DNA of 64,000 bases from Corynespora cassiicola (GCA_022059125.1 JAEUWY010000001.1:1488001-1552000); one strand, 5' to 3'. Numbered from the stretch's first letter, positions 23,328-34,965 are shown. The notes: generated by a model from the sequence alone, not told the origin. Made by a program: numbers and translations.

Positions 23328-24012
23328 ATAGGCGAACAGTTTATAGATGATAGTATAAGCCTCTGCTTGGCAGGTTAAGAGATGGAGTGACGATGGAGTG
23401 CGACGACGCGAAAACTAGGGGGAGACGAGGGTGTAACATCCCTAGGTGCACGGGCCGATGTGGGCCGCCAGCCAATCACAGGCAGACATCTCCATGAGAG
23501 CGACACATCAGTCGTGTATAAGTCTGCTTGCCTCTATTCTAAGAACAGTGCTCGCTCTGCCTTCCTCTTCGATCCTGGATCAAACCGTATTCTGAATTCC
23601 CGGCGATTACCATACAGTTCCCCATGACCAGGCGTACATATGCATTACGCCCTCGACCAGGCAATGGGCATCCTTGATGCTGCTGTGATTTGGCCAGATG
23701 TCGGCGAGACCCTGGATATCGTAGAATAACCAGTGGAAACAACAAGGGTATTTAGCAGCGGTACCAACGATATCGCATTCTCCCGGGCAGGATGCAAATC
23801 ACAAGAAACCATATATTAACGAACCACAACACGGGGAGACCCAGACCACCACGAGTCTCGGCATTGCTGCATTGATATCGTGAGTTACACTGCATGAGGT
23901 ATTAGTATTCGATTATGCACACATATGAATTTCTTACCCTCCCTTCTATAAAAGCCAGCCTCCTCGTTGTTTTCCCCATTTTATTCTTTATCCTCCTGCT
24001 TTTTAGCCTACC
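23328..24012. promoter_or_regulatory. Divergent region between regulator and FAD oxidase
   Basis: About 685 bp upstream of both genes. A good TATA box (TATAAAAG, 23947-23954) lies about 60 bp before the oxidase start. I did not find the ATTCCGC/GCGGAAT pair here; the closest element is GAATTCCCGG near 23595. Small frames at 23539-23745 have no support. Confidence 0.5.
23947..23954 (+). promoter_or_regulatory. TATA box of the FAD oxidase gene
   Basis: TATAAAAG at 59-66 bp before the start codon, in an otherwise mixed-composition upstream region. Distance fits a short 5' UTR. Confidence 0.55.
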
Positions 24013-26229
24013 ATGATCTCCCACATTTTACTATTTGTCGCCTTAGCGACCAAGATCGCCGCGTTAAATTTCGATTGGGAAGACGTCCAGCTCACGGAAG
24101 CAGAAACTCAAGACTACCCTGAAATTCGCTTTGGAGGAAAGACTTCCACATCAACTACTGCCGAGTGTAAGGTCATTCCAGGAGATGATGCATGGCCTGG
24201 TGATTCAGACTGGGCGACTTTCAATCAGACTCTTGGAGGCGTGTTGCTGAAGCCTGCACCTCTGGGAAGCGTTTGTTATGCAGGACCCTTGTATAACGCA
24301 GCGAGATGTGAACAAATTAAGCGATCTTGGACGGATATGAACCTACAGTATGTCGTCTTCCCAACTTGTGGAATTGACTAATTGAAAAAGTGGAAACGAT
24401 CCCACGAGTGTTATGAGTCAATGGGCATCGGGAAGCTCCTGTGTGCCAACAAATAACTCGAACTCGACTTGCACTCAGGGCGGATTTCCCATCTATGTTG
24501 TTAATGCCACTACTGTGCGACATATCCAATTGGCCGTTAACTTTGCTAGAAATAACAACATCCGCTTGGTGGTAAAGTAAGTCACACTCTCGTTGCTTGT
24601 ATCAGACTCCACGATTGCCAGTCCACGTCCCGGCGCATAGATTGTCTTCGAACGTGAAGAATTACAAAACAGTCTATATCAGCGATTAAACCCAGAAGGA
24701 GATTATTGATATTGAACTACGCCAATTACTAGCCTATGGAAAAGTAGCCTGACATTTCGCAGAAATTCTGGTCACGACTTCAACGGCAAATCTATCGGTG
24801 GCCACTCCCTCTCTGTCTGGATTCACCATCTCAAATCTTCAACCTATCATGAGAGATACACAACACCGGACTATACAGGCCGTGCGGTGGCTCTGTCAGC
24901 TGGGTTTCAAGCCTACGAGGGCCGCTCTCTGATGACTAGGTACAACATGACCTTTATTGTAGCTGGTGGTGCCACTGTCGGCCTCTCCGGAGGCTTCTTC
25001 CAAGGCGGAGGGCACTCTAGCTATACAAGCTACTATGGACTGGGCGCAGACCAGGTCGTCCGTATCAATGCCGTTACCGCAGATGGAAGGTTACTCACCG
25101 CCGACGCCGAAGAAAACCCAGATTTATATTGGGCACTCCGGGGCGGCGGCCCAGGTACAAACCCCCTTGCCCATCGCTTCCCCGCCAATCCATGGCAAGA
25201 AAAAGCCAAAGAATCTAACAAAACCCAGGCACATTCGGCATCGTGACCTCGACGGTCGTAAAAGCCTACCCCAACACCCCCCTCTCCTCAGGCAGCATAA
25301 CCTTCTCCACCGCCCCCCTCCCAAACTCTCCCACCGGCTCCCTCCCCCTCGAAACATTCTGGGCCGGCGTCCGCGCGTACTGGGCCTACTGCACCGCAAT
25401 CTGCGACGCGGGGGGCCTGGGCTACAACTTCATCCGCCACACAGCGGGCAGCAGTGACAACGCGACCTCCGCCCTGACATTCACGACCTCCGTCTCGCTC
25501 CCCAATCGCTCCGCGGCCGAGTATCGCCGCTTCATCCGCCCGCTGCTGCAGACGCTCAACGAGCTCGGGATCCGCGTCGCCGTCCCCGCGGTCCAGATCT
25601 TCGACACGCAGGCCGGGGCGCAGCGCGAGGACGATGAAGCTCCCAGCTCCGTCGCCGCGCTCGGAGACACGGTCGGGAACACGCTGATCGCCTCGCGCTT
25701 TTTTCAGCGGGCCAATGCGGCGACCCCCGAGGCGTTGGAGGAGATGCATCTCGCGATCCGCGAGTTCGTCGAGGAGGGCGGGTATACCTTCCACGGCATC
25801 AATTACTCGCCCACGCTCGAGGTGTCGGGGAATCCGGATAATGCTGTCAATCCGGCGTTTAGGGAGACGATTATGCATGCGGAGGGGTACGAGGCGGATG
25901 CGTGGTTTGATGGTATGGCGCCGGAGGTGGGCTTTGATGAGCGGGTGCGCAGGCATGATAGGTTGCAGGCGTATATGCAGAAGTGGAGGGATGTTACGCC
26001 GGGAAGTGGGAGTTATAGCAATGAGGGGGATGCGCAGGATCCGACGTGGAAGGATGCGTTCTTTGGGAAAAACTATGAGAGGCTAGCGGAGATTAAGGAG
26101 GAACGAGATCCAGAGGGGGTTTTCTGGGTCATCGGTGGGGTTGGAAGTGATGAGTGGGAGATTAGGGATGGTATTGGCGGTGGTCGAGAGGGACTGGTGA
26201 CTCAAGATGGAAGACTTTGTAGGGTGTGA
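24013..26229 (+). CDS. Secreted FAD-dependent oxidase, berberine-bridge-enzyme (VAO) type
   Basis: Exons: 24013-24347, 24391-24576, 24763-25154, 25229-26229, giving 637 residues. A signal peptide ([18 protein letters not shown]) leads to the extracellular space. The FAD-binding PCMH-type domain spans about 110-330: the flavin-attachment His is in [16 protein letters not shown]. The stretch [19 protein letters not shown] has no Cys where doubly linked BBE enzymes carry one, so the flavin is probably linked through His only. The C-terminal BBE motif is [20 protein letters not shown]. Family members oxidise sugars, alkaloids, or secondary metabolites with oxygen, releasing peroxide. The second intron (186 nt) is long for this window. 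Exon 4 starts very C-rich and ends very G-rich. Divergent from the Zn2Cys6 gene, convergent with the second transporter. Confidence 0.9.
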
Positions 26230-26388
26230 AAATCCGACCTCAGACCCAGAAAACAATTTGGACTTGGGGGTATGCAATATTATTTCATTAGAACATCTAT
26301 ACAGTCGAGATCCGTGCCAAACTTTTTCGCGTGGTTCAATACCGTAATCGTCGCAAAAAAAAAAAAATAGTAATTCTTCCGTGATCGA

Positions 26389-28279
26389 TTACTCCCTCCA
26401 CCTGAAGGAAGGATGACGCCAATCTAGATCCTCGATTTGTTGCTGTATGGATCATTAGCCACTGATTTTTTTTTACTGCTGTCGGAAATGCTTACCTGAG
26501 AAAGTCCGGCCAACTCTTCGTCCACAACGTGGGCCTCGCGTCTCTTGTTGCTGGCCTTCATCCAGAGCAACAAACAGATACTAGAAATCAGAATGGTACT
26601 GCTCGTTGCCAAGTTGAGACCGTTTCCGATGTGGTAGTTGGGACCGTCGAATGGTAGGAAACTCCATGTGGAGATCAATCCTCCAATATTACCCAGCATG
26701 ACGTTGGTACCAATGGCCGATGCGCGAGCTGTGTCTGTGACGACGTTTGCCGAAACGTGTGCATTGCACAAAGCACCAAAGCTGAAGGCCCCAGAAGCAA
26801 TGATGAAGGTTGCTCCATAACGCACCTTGGCCGCCTCGGATGCAAGGAACATGATGTAGCCGGCCATCATGATGGGTGCAGAACAGATGAAGAAGATAAC
26901 ACGGCGATCAAAGCGCCATGAGAGGAACGGGAAGAGAACGGTGAAGAAGGCTCCCACGATATATGGAGGTACAGTGTGCAGCTGCTGCGAGATGACGGTA
27001 TCGCGGGGGTAGATGGTCCGTACAATGGTGGGAAGGAAGAAGGCAAGGCCCTGCACCGTGATATTGTCCAGGAGGAAGATGAACGAGGTGATGATGGTGT
27101 TGGGGTTCGCAATGCCGCGCCACGTCTTCTTCGTGTCCAGCTTGTCCAAAACTTCAGTCTGACCTACACGCTCAGACTTGACACGTGCAATAGCAAGATC
27201 CTTCTCTTCTTGTGACAGCCATCTCGCTGTCTCCGGGCGATCCGTGAGCGTGATGAAGGAGATTATGGAGATTCCAATGGTGATGATGCCTTCAATGGCA
27301 AAGATCATGCGCCAGCGGTGAAGGCTGCCGAAACTGTCGAGCTTCAAGATGGCGGATGCGAGGAGTCCTCCAAAGGCACCGGCAAGCGGGGCCATGACAA
27401 TGTACAAGGACAGACGGAAGGCAAGTTCCGACCGCCTGTACCATCGAGACATGTAATAAGCAATGCCAGGAAGCATTCCAGCTTCGAACAGGCCCAAGAG
27501 GAAACGGACACCGCAGACGCCGGCAAAGTCGTCCACAAAGGCTGTCCCAACCGAGCAGATACCGAAGCCCAATGAGATGATTGGGATAAACCATCCAGGG
27601 CCCATCCACTTGCACATCATGTTCGAGGGGATCTACGGATAATTAGTTGGTTGGACGGGAACCGAACGGACTAGACATGCCTCGAAAACACTACGAAAGT
27701 TAGTTCTAAACCCTGATCGGCGGCCCAACCGACTTACATGTAAGAAATATAAAAGACCGAAAGTATGGCATTGTAATCGTAGCCTGTGAGCTTCAAGTCT
27801 GCCTCGAGGCCAGCCAGACGCGCATTTCCTAGTCGGAGTCAGCTGCTGAGCGTGTGCATGCACAAATGCGTGCCAAGTGATAACAAGGCGGCATTGGCTG
27901 AGCTGAGACCAAACGGGCCGACGTCTCCGCCAATACCTATGTTGAGGGTCGCGTAGCTTGGACTGTTGTCGATGTTGACGTACCGATATTTGCCCGGTCA
28001 ATGAAGCAAAAAAGATAGAGCAGTGCCACGGTAGGGACGATGTAAAGGTCGATTTTCCAGCGCAGGCGGGACTCGGCCTTGGGGTCGAATGTGACTAGCG
28101 AATGGCCATAGCTGAAAAAGACTGGTCAGCCTCTATCTATCCGTCAGTAGAATTCGACACACTCACATGTCGGTTGCTGCCTGTCCGTGGCCAGCGGCCT
28201 GGTGGGTAATGTCGGCCTTGAGGTCCTCTGAATGGGTGTGCGACTGTTTCTCAGTCGACTCGTTGTGTAGATCGGCCAT
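26389..28279 (-). CDS. MFS anion:cation symporter, DAL5/TNA1 type, with 10-nt microexon
   Basis: Second ACS-family symporter of the cluster, 510 residues in the assembled model. Exons: 28279-28167, 28111-27984, 27828-27738, 27690-27681, 27632-26496, 26442-26389. Helix 1 reads LYIVPTVALLYLFCFIDRAN; the microexon of only 10 nt restores YIVFEIPSNMMCKWMGPGW, and the intron after it begins GC rather than GT (GAG/GCATGT). The last exon restores QQIEDLDWRHPSFRWRE, which matches the tail of the transporter at 16039-17739; reading through the last intron instead gives an unrelated Ser/Lys tail. Conserved pieces include FLLGLFEAGMLPGIAYYMSR and DRPETARWLSQEEKD. The N-terminus is His-rich and polar. Two such paralogues flanking one regulator and three enzymes suggest uptake of two related acids, or uptake plus export. 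Confidence 0.9.
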
Positions 28280-30069
28280 AATGCAGTGTCGTCGTCTCAG
28301 CGCAAGAACGACAGGCAACGAAGTGATGGGAGGGCAATTCGAATCGACAGGACGATCTCGGGCGTTCTTATACGGTCCAGGTCCCGGTACAATTGCGGAC
28401 AACGCCCAGGTCGATGGCTTGCACAGGTCCAGCGTGGGGAACAGACATGCCACACGCCGAGGCGCCCCGGACTGGCCGTCCAAACCGCGACGGGATAAGT
28501 GCGCCGCGCACAGACGGGGAGTGAATCTTGGCGTGCGTGCCGCGCCAACGAGATTGCGGAGGAGAATCCACGCCCCAGAAAAGCCACGATCCGGTGCGCA
28601 GCCATTGCGGGAAACAGGACCGCGTCCACGTGCCCAATCATTAGGGCACCAGTCATCGGGAAGTGCACTCGGTTGATGCGTCGTCGCTTTTGCGAGGCAC
28701 GCTGAACCCTCGTCTGCCGTTTTGAACTCCCTGCGTCCATGCCCCGCAGAAGGCCATGGCCGAGTCAGGGTGCTTGTTCGACGGGCTGCGCGCGCAATCC
28801 CTGCTGTCGGTGTTGGGCAAGCTAATTACGCGTGCTGTCGGTCTAGATTCGTAATCTGAGAGATGGGATAGGGGGTCGTGACAGGACCTTTGGTCAAGGT
28901 CTCGAGTCTTAAATCGACGTCAGTCGAAAACCCTCGTGCATGGCGCGCGTCTCCGGCTTCACTGCGTGGTGTTTGACACCTTGACACCTACAAGCCTTTG
29001 CCCAACATTGGCTCCGCATCCCTGACAGCCTCGGGTAGTTGCTGTCCTACGACAAGCAAGCTCCCGGGGCTTCCGCCGGTATGATCCTAGCCCCAGCTGT
29101 TGCATGTCCGATGAAGGGGTTGGTTGCTGCATTTAGACTTGAACTGGTCGACGTTTAATGTCGCTGTATGAACGCATTGCATCAGATGCAGCAACCGTCA
29201 GCTTCTATGGACCAGATCGCCACCTTGCCATTCCGAGCGACATCGGAAACGTATTCCGTGGGCCGCAAAATCCCACCACCTCTCCGTCGGCTATCCTATG
29301 GCGAACCAGGTCTCGACTACACACGCAATCCAACACTAAAGTATCCCTAGAGGAGGCTCAGCAGCTGCTTCTACAGTCACTTGGCTGCGGCAGCATTCCG
29401 CACGCATCATGCAGAGCGATGTGATCTCATCCAGAAATACTGTATACAGCATGGTCGAGTGCCGAATTCCGTAAACCAGTCATAATGTCATTTATTCCGA
29501 ACCCCTCTTTATATGCAGGTCGATGATAACATTTTCGCCTCCTACACAAATCATTCCTCCTGTCGTTATCGAGGACAATCCAACTGTTGACCACGAGCAC
29601 CATCTCGGAAGCAACTTTGATCACCCGAACGTAGGTACCGCGTTTCCCCGTAGCAAAGTCAATTCTGGAGTTTGGCCCACGATGACTGTTGGCATTTGTA
29701 AATCTCCACTCGCACAGTCTCCACAATCCCCATATACTCCGCAATTTCTAAGCCCCCACAGTCTCAGCCGAGCCCAATCGAATCCTTTCATATCGTCAGC
29801 GGAGCCCTGATTTTCAAATAGTCTTGCTTTCGCACACCAATCAACCAACCGTGTACGGTGAAACCTTCATCTCAACGAACCACCGGCAAGCGAGGCGGCA
29901 GCGAACAACAGATACATGCTCCCAGGCCACTACTTCCTACCGCCAGCCACACTTCGTAAAGACACTCCAGGCGCAGCCACGCCTTTGATCCGTCCTTGGC
30001 GACCCACCATATGTCCCAGCTGCACCGTGGCTGCCCAGATCAGGAGTCCACGTGCCAATCCTATAGACC
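28280..30069. other. 1.8-kb intergenic region, right edge of the cluster
   Basis: Upstream of both the DAL5-type transporter (minus) and the monocarboxylate-type transporter (plus). Open frames at 28167-28740 overlap on both strands with Arg-rich translations and look like chance. At 29158-29810 three consecutive plus-strand frames show a mildly protein-like composition, for example the Ser/Pro-rich PLAQSPQSPYTPQFLSPHSL, but no domain, and I cannot join them with credible splice sites. ATTCCG elements occur at about 29231, 29252, 29395 and 29465. Confidence 0.35.
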
Positions 30070-31473
30070 ATGTCGGATAGTGCACCCGTTGGAACCAAGG
30101 TGTCGGAAGCCCATGGACCGGCACCCGGAACTACGCATGCAAGCGCAGCCGCAACGGGGAACCTGACGCCCCTTTCGGTGGCAGGCGACGGTGACGAGGG
30201 CGCAAATTTAGACCACCGGATTCCGGACGGCGGGTATGGATGGGTGATTGTGGCAAGCGTGTGCACCATCAATGCATTCACCTGGGGTATACTTTCGTCC
30301 TATGGCGTTTACCTTGCATACTACCTCGCTAATTCCACATTCCCGTCGGCTACGCCCCTGGATTATGCGTACATTGGAGGCATCACATTTGGTATCTCCA
30401 TGCTCGTGGCCTCGCCCGTTACGTACCTGGTACGCCTCTATGGCATCCACGTTCCCATGCTGGTCGGTGTAGTACTGCAGACGGGTGGCTTCATCGCTGC
30501 AAGTTTTGCAAAAGGCATATGGCATTTGTATCTCACGCAGGGCGTGTGCGTGGGTATTGGAGTGGGCTTCCTCTTCATACCGAGCGTGAGTATCACAAGC
30601 CAGTGGTTCGACAAGAAAAGGAGTCTTGCGAACAGCATCAACAGTGCCGGTTCGGGACTCGGCGGTGTCATTATTGCCTTTGCTACGCAACCCATGATTG
30701 ACAATATATCCCTCGCTTGGTCGTTGAGGATCATTGGCATCATATCAGGGACTGTTAACGCCCTTGCCACGCTTCTGCTGCGCACCAGGAACCATATCGT
30801 CCAGCCTCCGATGCATCCTTTCTCTCTCTCTACTGAGACGCCCACCCGTTTTCCTGCTTCTTTCGTGGGGATTTATATCCATGTTTGGCTATATAGTCCT
30901 CCTGTACTCGCTGTCCGATTTCGCGCGTTCATTGGGCATCGATCCACAAAAGGCGTCCTATGTGACAGCGTTGATGAATTTGGGCACAGCAGTTGGTCGG
31001 CCGTGTATCGGACTGCTGAGTGACAAGTACGGGAGAATCGAGGTTGCGGGATTGACGACTCTTGCGAGTGGCATCGCAGTGTGGGCATTGTGGGTTCCAG
31101 CGCAGGGGTTCGCTTTGAGTGTCGTCTTTGCCCTCATCGCAGGGGCGACGATAGGTGTATTCTGGATGGTAAGAGTTCAGTTCTCCTAAAACTTCTTGAT
31201 ACTAATGGTGTACTTTATCGATAGACAATAAGCCCACTCTGCGTCGAGGTGGCTGGCCTTGTTGAACTGCCATCGATGCTTGCTCTGGCTTTTGGGACGG
31301 TCGTCCTGCCCATCACTTTTGCCGAGGTCATTGCATTGAAAATCCGAAGACCAGATAGCGGTAGGCCATACCTTTATCCTCAGATATTTGCTGGTACAGC
31401 ATACCTCGTTGCCAGTGGATTGATGTTGGCTTTATGGCTTGTACAAAGACGAAAAAAGCCAGTTACGTCTTAG
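30070..31473 (+). pseudogene. Monocarboxylate-type MFS transporter, frame broken by a CT-run contraction
   Basis: MCT-like transporter of the fungal MCH family. Exons 30070-31168 and 31225-31473. The signature PDGGYGWVIVASVC is at the first helix, followed by YGVYLAYYLANSTFPSATPL, RLYGIHVPMLVGVVLQTGGF and ITSQWFDKKRSLANSINSAG. At the (CT)5 run 30822-30831 the reading frame shifts: upstream is frame 1, downstream (LLRRPPVFLLLSWGF, then DKYGRIEVAGL) is frame 2. Two missing bases, one CT unit, would account for it, so slippage in life or a sequencing error are both possible. The rest is well conserved and free of stops, which argues for a recent event or an error. The paralogue at 58385-59897 is intact across the same point and has two more introns. 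Confidence 0.8.
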
Positions 31474-32253
31474 AGCAAATACTTCACATCCTCAAGATGT
31501 GCAATTAAGCAGTTAAAATAGGATCCAAGGAATGCTCTCTATGCTAGCAATGCCTAAAAAGAGAGGCGTGTATGGAGAAATGACATAACAAGTTAGTTTG
31601 CCCACACTAGAGTCGAGCTTTCTTGACCGTCAGAGGTGAGTAAGGGTCAGTTACGATCCCAAAGTATCAGGGCATGGGTGTTGTAATCTGATGGGGTGAA
31701 AAGAGGGTAGGAAAAAAAATACTGAAGGTGGGCTCTCCAAGTCGGCACTGTAGGTCGGCAAGACTGACAAAATACTATGACAAATGGAGAAGTTTTTCCA
31801 ACCATTTCAAAATGAAACCTCCAAGGCTTGTACTTCTTGGATGAATGTATCATTCTGCACTTTGTGTCATTCAGTATCCGGCAGCTCCGTTTTCTAGAGT
31901 CTCAATGTTGGGAGCTACGGAAAGGATTCACGGCAATCAGGGAATGCCGTTACGGGTTGCCGTTAGGTTACCGTTCTAACCTGCCGCAGAGCTTTTCCAG
32001 CCCTAACCCAAGCAAAGAAGCAGCTTGGGAAAGTTTAGTGACCGGACCGAAGTCATCCACGGATATGTTAGTGTGATGCGCTTGACCATGGTCCGCAAAG
32101 ACAAGCGCAGTGCCAAGATTGCAGGGATTAGCGGGTCCAGCTCAACCACGTGACGACTTCAACCTTTGGGTCCACCACCTTTCCGAGCTACCGACTTCCA
32201 CCAAGACAGCCAGATACACTCCCGACCCACCGGCACGCGCGAATCATACCAGC
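31474..32253. other. Intergenic region upstream of CTK2
   Basis: About 780 bp containing the 3' flank of the broken transporter and the CTK2 promoter. A short direct repeat-like patch GTTACGGGTTGCCGTTAGG lies at 31948-31970. No gene recognised; composition marks the return from the accessory to the conserved region. Confidence 0.4.
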
Positions 32254-33571
32254 ATGGCGCCCACCGCCTCCCCTGCCGACCGCGACCGCGACCGCGACCG
32301 TGAACGCGTCGGCCCGCATCCCTCCTACATCGAAGTCGCGAAACCGTACGTCCTGCAGGCACGGATCCAGAAAGGCCTTAGTGATCTAGGCATGAGCGAT
32401 ACAAAAGAAGACACAGTGCGTCTACAGGGTGTGACTTGGATAGACCAAGTAAGGCGGGCGCTCCAGCTGCCGGTGCGAACATTCGACGCCGCGGTCGTCT
32501 ATTACCACAAGTTCCGACTTCTCCATGCGGAGAACGAATACAATTGGGCAGATGCCGCCGCCGCAGCGCTTTTCACTGCGTGTAAGATCGAGGACACCCT
32601 TAAAAAGAGCAGAGAGATACTTTGCGCAGCGTACAATCTCAAGGCCGGGCCGGGGGAGAGCTTCAGCAGCGACGACCAAGTGAGTGTGGTCTGTACACAG
32701 TCTATTCTGGAACCTGAGTTGACAGAGAAAAGCGATTCGACAGTCACTCCAAACTTATACTAGGACTTGAGCGCCTTATGCTGGAAAGCGCTGGCTTCGA
32801 TTTCCGCAACAGGTCTCCCCACAAGACAATGATCAAGATGTGCAAAGCTCTGAGGCTGAACCCGGACTACGAGGTGAAGACCGCTTGGAATCTTAGTATA
32901 GACATGTACAGAACCTGGGCGCCATTGAAGCAGAGCACACCGACCATGGCTATTGCGTGTATTGAGCTAGCAGCACGTCTCCATGAGATGGACATGAGCA
33001 GATTCATCGATACTGGCGTCTTAACATATGCCAAATGGAGCACGAGCAGAGCCGAAGTCATGGGTACGTATGGGTTTACGCATAGTGGAAACAGACGGCT
33101 GACCAGACAGAAACACTTCTCGATCTCCTGGACCTGTACACCCACCACCGTGGCGCTACGACGGTTGGCCCTCTCTATAACTTGGAGACCTTTATCAACA
33201 TCCGCATTAGCCTCAACCAGGAAGCCTCTTCGGCCAACATTCCCCGGTTCACAACATATGCGGCGGAGTCGGCAGCAGACACACACATGTCTTTCAACGG
33301 GAGCAAAGCGCGCAATGGCATCGAGTCAACGAGCCCTCTCACACCAGCCACGCCAGGCACTATTTCCCCAGGAACTGCGCAACCGCCTACCTCTGCAATC
33401 GGTGTTAGGGGTCAGCACGGCACAGTGCGATTCATGCTAGATGCTGCGCGGGCTAGAGACGAGCACGCTGAAGTGGACAAGTATTACAAGCCACAAGAGG
33501 AAGAGTACGAAGTTGAAGTTCCAATTACTGACCGCGGACGGGATTTTTCTGACCGCCGAAGGGTGCGCTGA
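32254..33571 (+). CDS. CTK2: Cyclin subunit of CTD kinase I (CTDK-I beta)
   Basis: K/L-type cyclin that partners the kinase Ctk1 to phosphorylate Ser2 of the RNA polymerase II C-terminal domain. Exons: 32254-32679, 32733-33063, 33111-33571, giving 405 residues. A short DRDRDRDRER repeat precedes the cyclin box (YIEVAKPYVLQARIQKGL; NWADAAAAALFTACKIEDTLKK). The second repeat includes LGLERLMLESAGFDFRNR and TPTMAIACIELAARLHEMDM. The first intron needs an AAG acceptor (GAGAAAAG, ending 32732) to give DDQRFDSHSK, which keeps the frame; the more usual TAG or CAG acceptors nearby do not. The C-terminal third is Ser/Thr/Pro-rich with a Gly-poor acidic tail ending in RGRDFSDRRR. Nuclear by function. 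The upstream in-frame Met at 32110 is not preferred because it adds a non-conserved leader. Confidence 0.87.
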
Positions 33572-33773
33572 AAGCATGATGTTGAGGCGGCGTTTGATAT
33601 CTGGAAATATAGGACATGCACTTGATACCCACAAAATGTATTCGATTCTCCTTGGCTAAATCAGAAGCCATGTCTGACGAGGACATTGGCTATTTCATTG
33701 GTGTTATCCATGTTGGCCAAAAAGTCTCTACATGTATATGATGGGTACTGACATGCCTCGCAGCTGTGTTGAT

Positions 33774-34965
33774 TTACAACTTGCTCTTGGCCTGGTCGCC
33801 TAGGGTGATCACCAGCTTACCAAACTGCGTTGCGTTCTTCATGTCTTCAAACAGTCCGTCAATCTTCTCGATATCCAGTCCATGGACGCTCCTCGAAACG
33901 ATGGGTCTCAGCTCCTTCTCTTTGACAAACTGGACCATCTCGGCAAACTCTTTGCGGGATCCCATAGTCGAACCCCGAACCTCGATATTACGCAGCACCG
34001 CACTCATCAAGAACGGCATCGTGGGGTTCACAGTCATGCCATATATCGAAATGACACCTCCAGCCTGCAACACGTCAGCAACCTCATCTCCCACACATTT
34101 ATTTGAGCAGTGCAGAAACCATACCTTGAGCAACTTAGCCCCCTTGGCCACAATATCTCCCCCAGCTCCATCCACAATAGCATCAATATACTTCCTCCCC
34201 TCGGGCAATATGGCCTGAAGCTTCTTCTCCCACCCCTCCTCCTTATAGCTAACCCCTCCCTTCGCCCCCAGCCCCACCGCCTTGTCAATCTTGGCCTGAT
34301 CCCCGCTGGTCACATACACATTACACCCCTGCTTCACCGCAAACAACAACACCATAATCGCCACCCCACCCCCAATTCCCGTAACCAAGATATTGCGCCC
34401 GGGCACCGCATTCCCGCTCTTTGTCCAAAACGCGCGCCACGCCGTGAGCCCCGTCAACGGCAGCGCAGCCGCCTCCTCATCGCTAAGATGCGACGGGCAC
34501 TCCTCAAGCTCGGATTCGGGCAGTGTGATGACGTCTGCGAGCGTGCCGGCGGCGTTTGCCTTTGTGCCGCCGAGGATGGCGTAGCCGCGCGGGGACTCGG
34601 GGCCTTCGGGGGCGGAGGCCCAGCCTGTGCCGGGGTTTAGGAGGGCGCGCTTTCCGAGCCAGCGGGAGGAGGCGGGGGCGGTTATGGTGCCGACGCCGTC
34701 GGCGAGGAGGGGGACGGAGAAGGTGGTGCCTGGGTAGAGGTGTTGGCGGATGAAGAGGTCGCGGTGGTTGAGGGCGGCGGCGGAGAGGGTTATGACGGCC
34801 TGGGATGTGAGAGTTAGATTGGGGGAGTGGGGAGGGTTTGGAGGAAGGGGGAGGGTGTACCTCGCCATCTTTGGGGTTGGGCTCGGGGATCTCAATCAGT
34901 TCTAGGGGGTAGTACACCTGGCCTGGCTTGCCGGGGATCTGTTTGATGGCGATTGCGGAAGGCAT
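33774..34965 (-). CDS. Zinc-type alcohol dehydrogenase-like (MDR) oxidoreductase
   Basis: Cytosolic medium-chain dehydrogenase/reductase of the YogA-like group, NAD(P)H-dependent. Exons: 34965-34861, 34799-34125, 34064-33774, giving 356 residues. GroES-like N-terminal domain with AALNHRDLFIRQHLYPG and ADGVGTI, then the Rossmann domain with VTGIGGGVAIMVLLFAVKQG, and a conserved C-terminal part (YGMTVNPTMPFLMSAVLRNI). The catalytic-zinc Cys/His set of true alcohol dehydrogenases is not obvious, which fits quinone-reductase-like relatives. The sense strand is strongly C-rich in exon 1, intron 1 and early exon 2 and G-rich afterwards, a skew shared with three other genes here. Convergent with CTK2 (202 bp between stops). 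Substrate unknown. Confidence 0.88.

Noticed and set aside
25288..25956. 222-codon minus-strand frame opposite the FAD oxidase
   Set aside because: A shadow created by the GC-rich skewed exon; Arg-rich and domainless.
26424..26495. Alternative C-terminus of the second DAL5-type transporter by reading through the last donor
   Set aside because: Gives an unrelated Ser/Lys tail, whereas splicing restores a tail shared with the paralogue.
28167..28740. Overlapping open frames on both strands upstream of the second transporter
   Set aside because: Arg-rich, no domains, overlap with each other and with the transporter's first exon.
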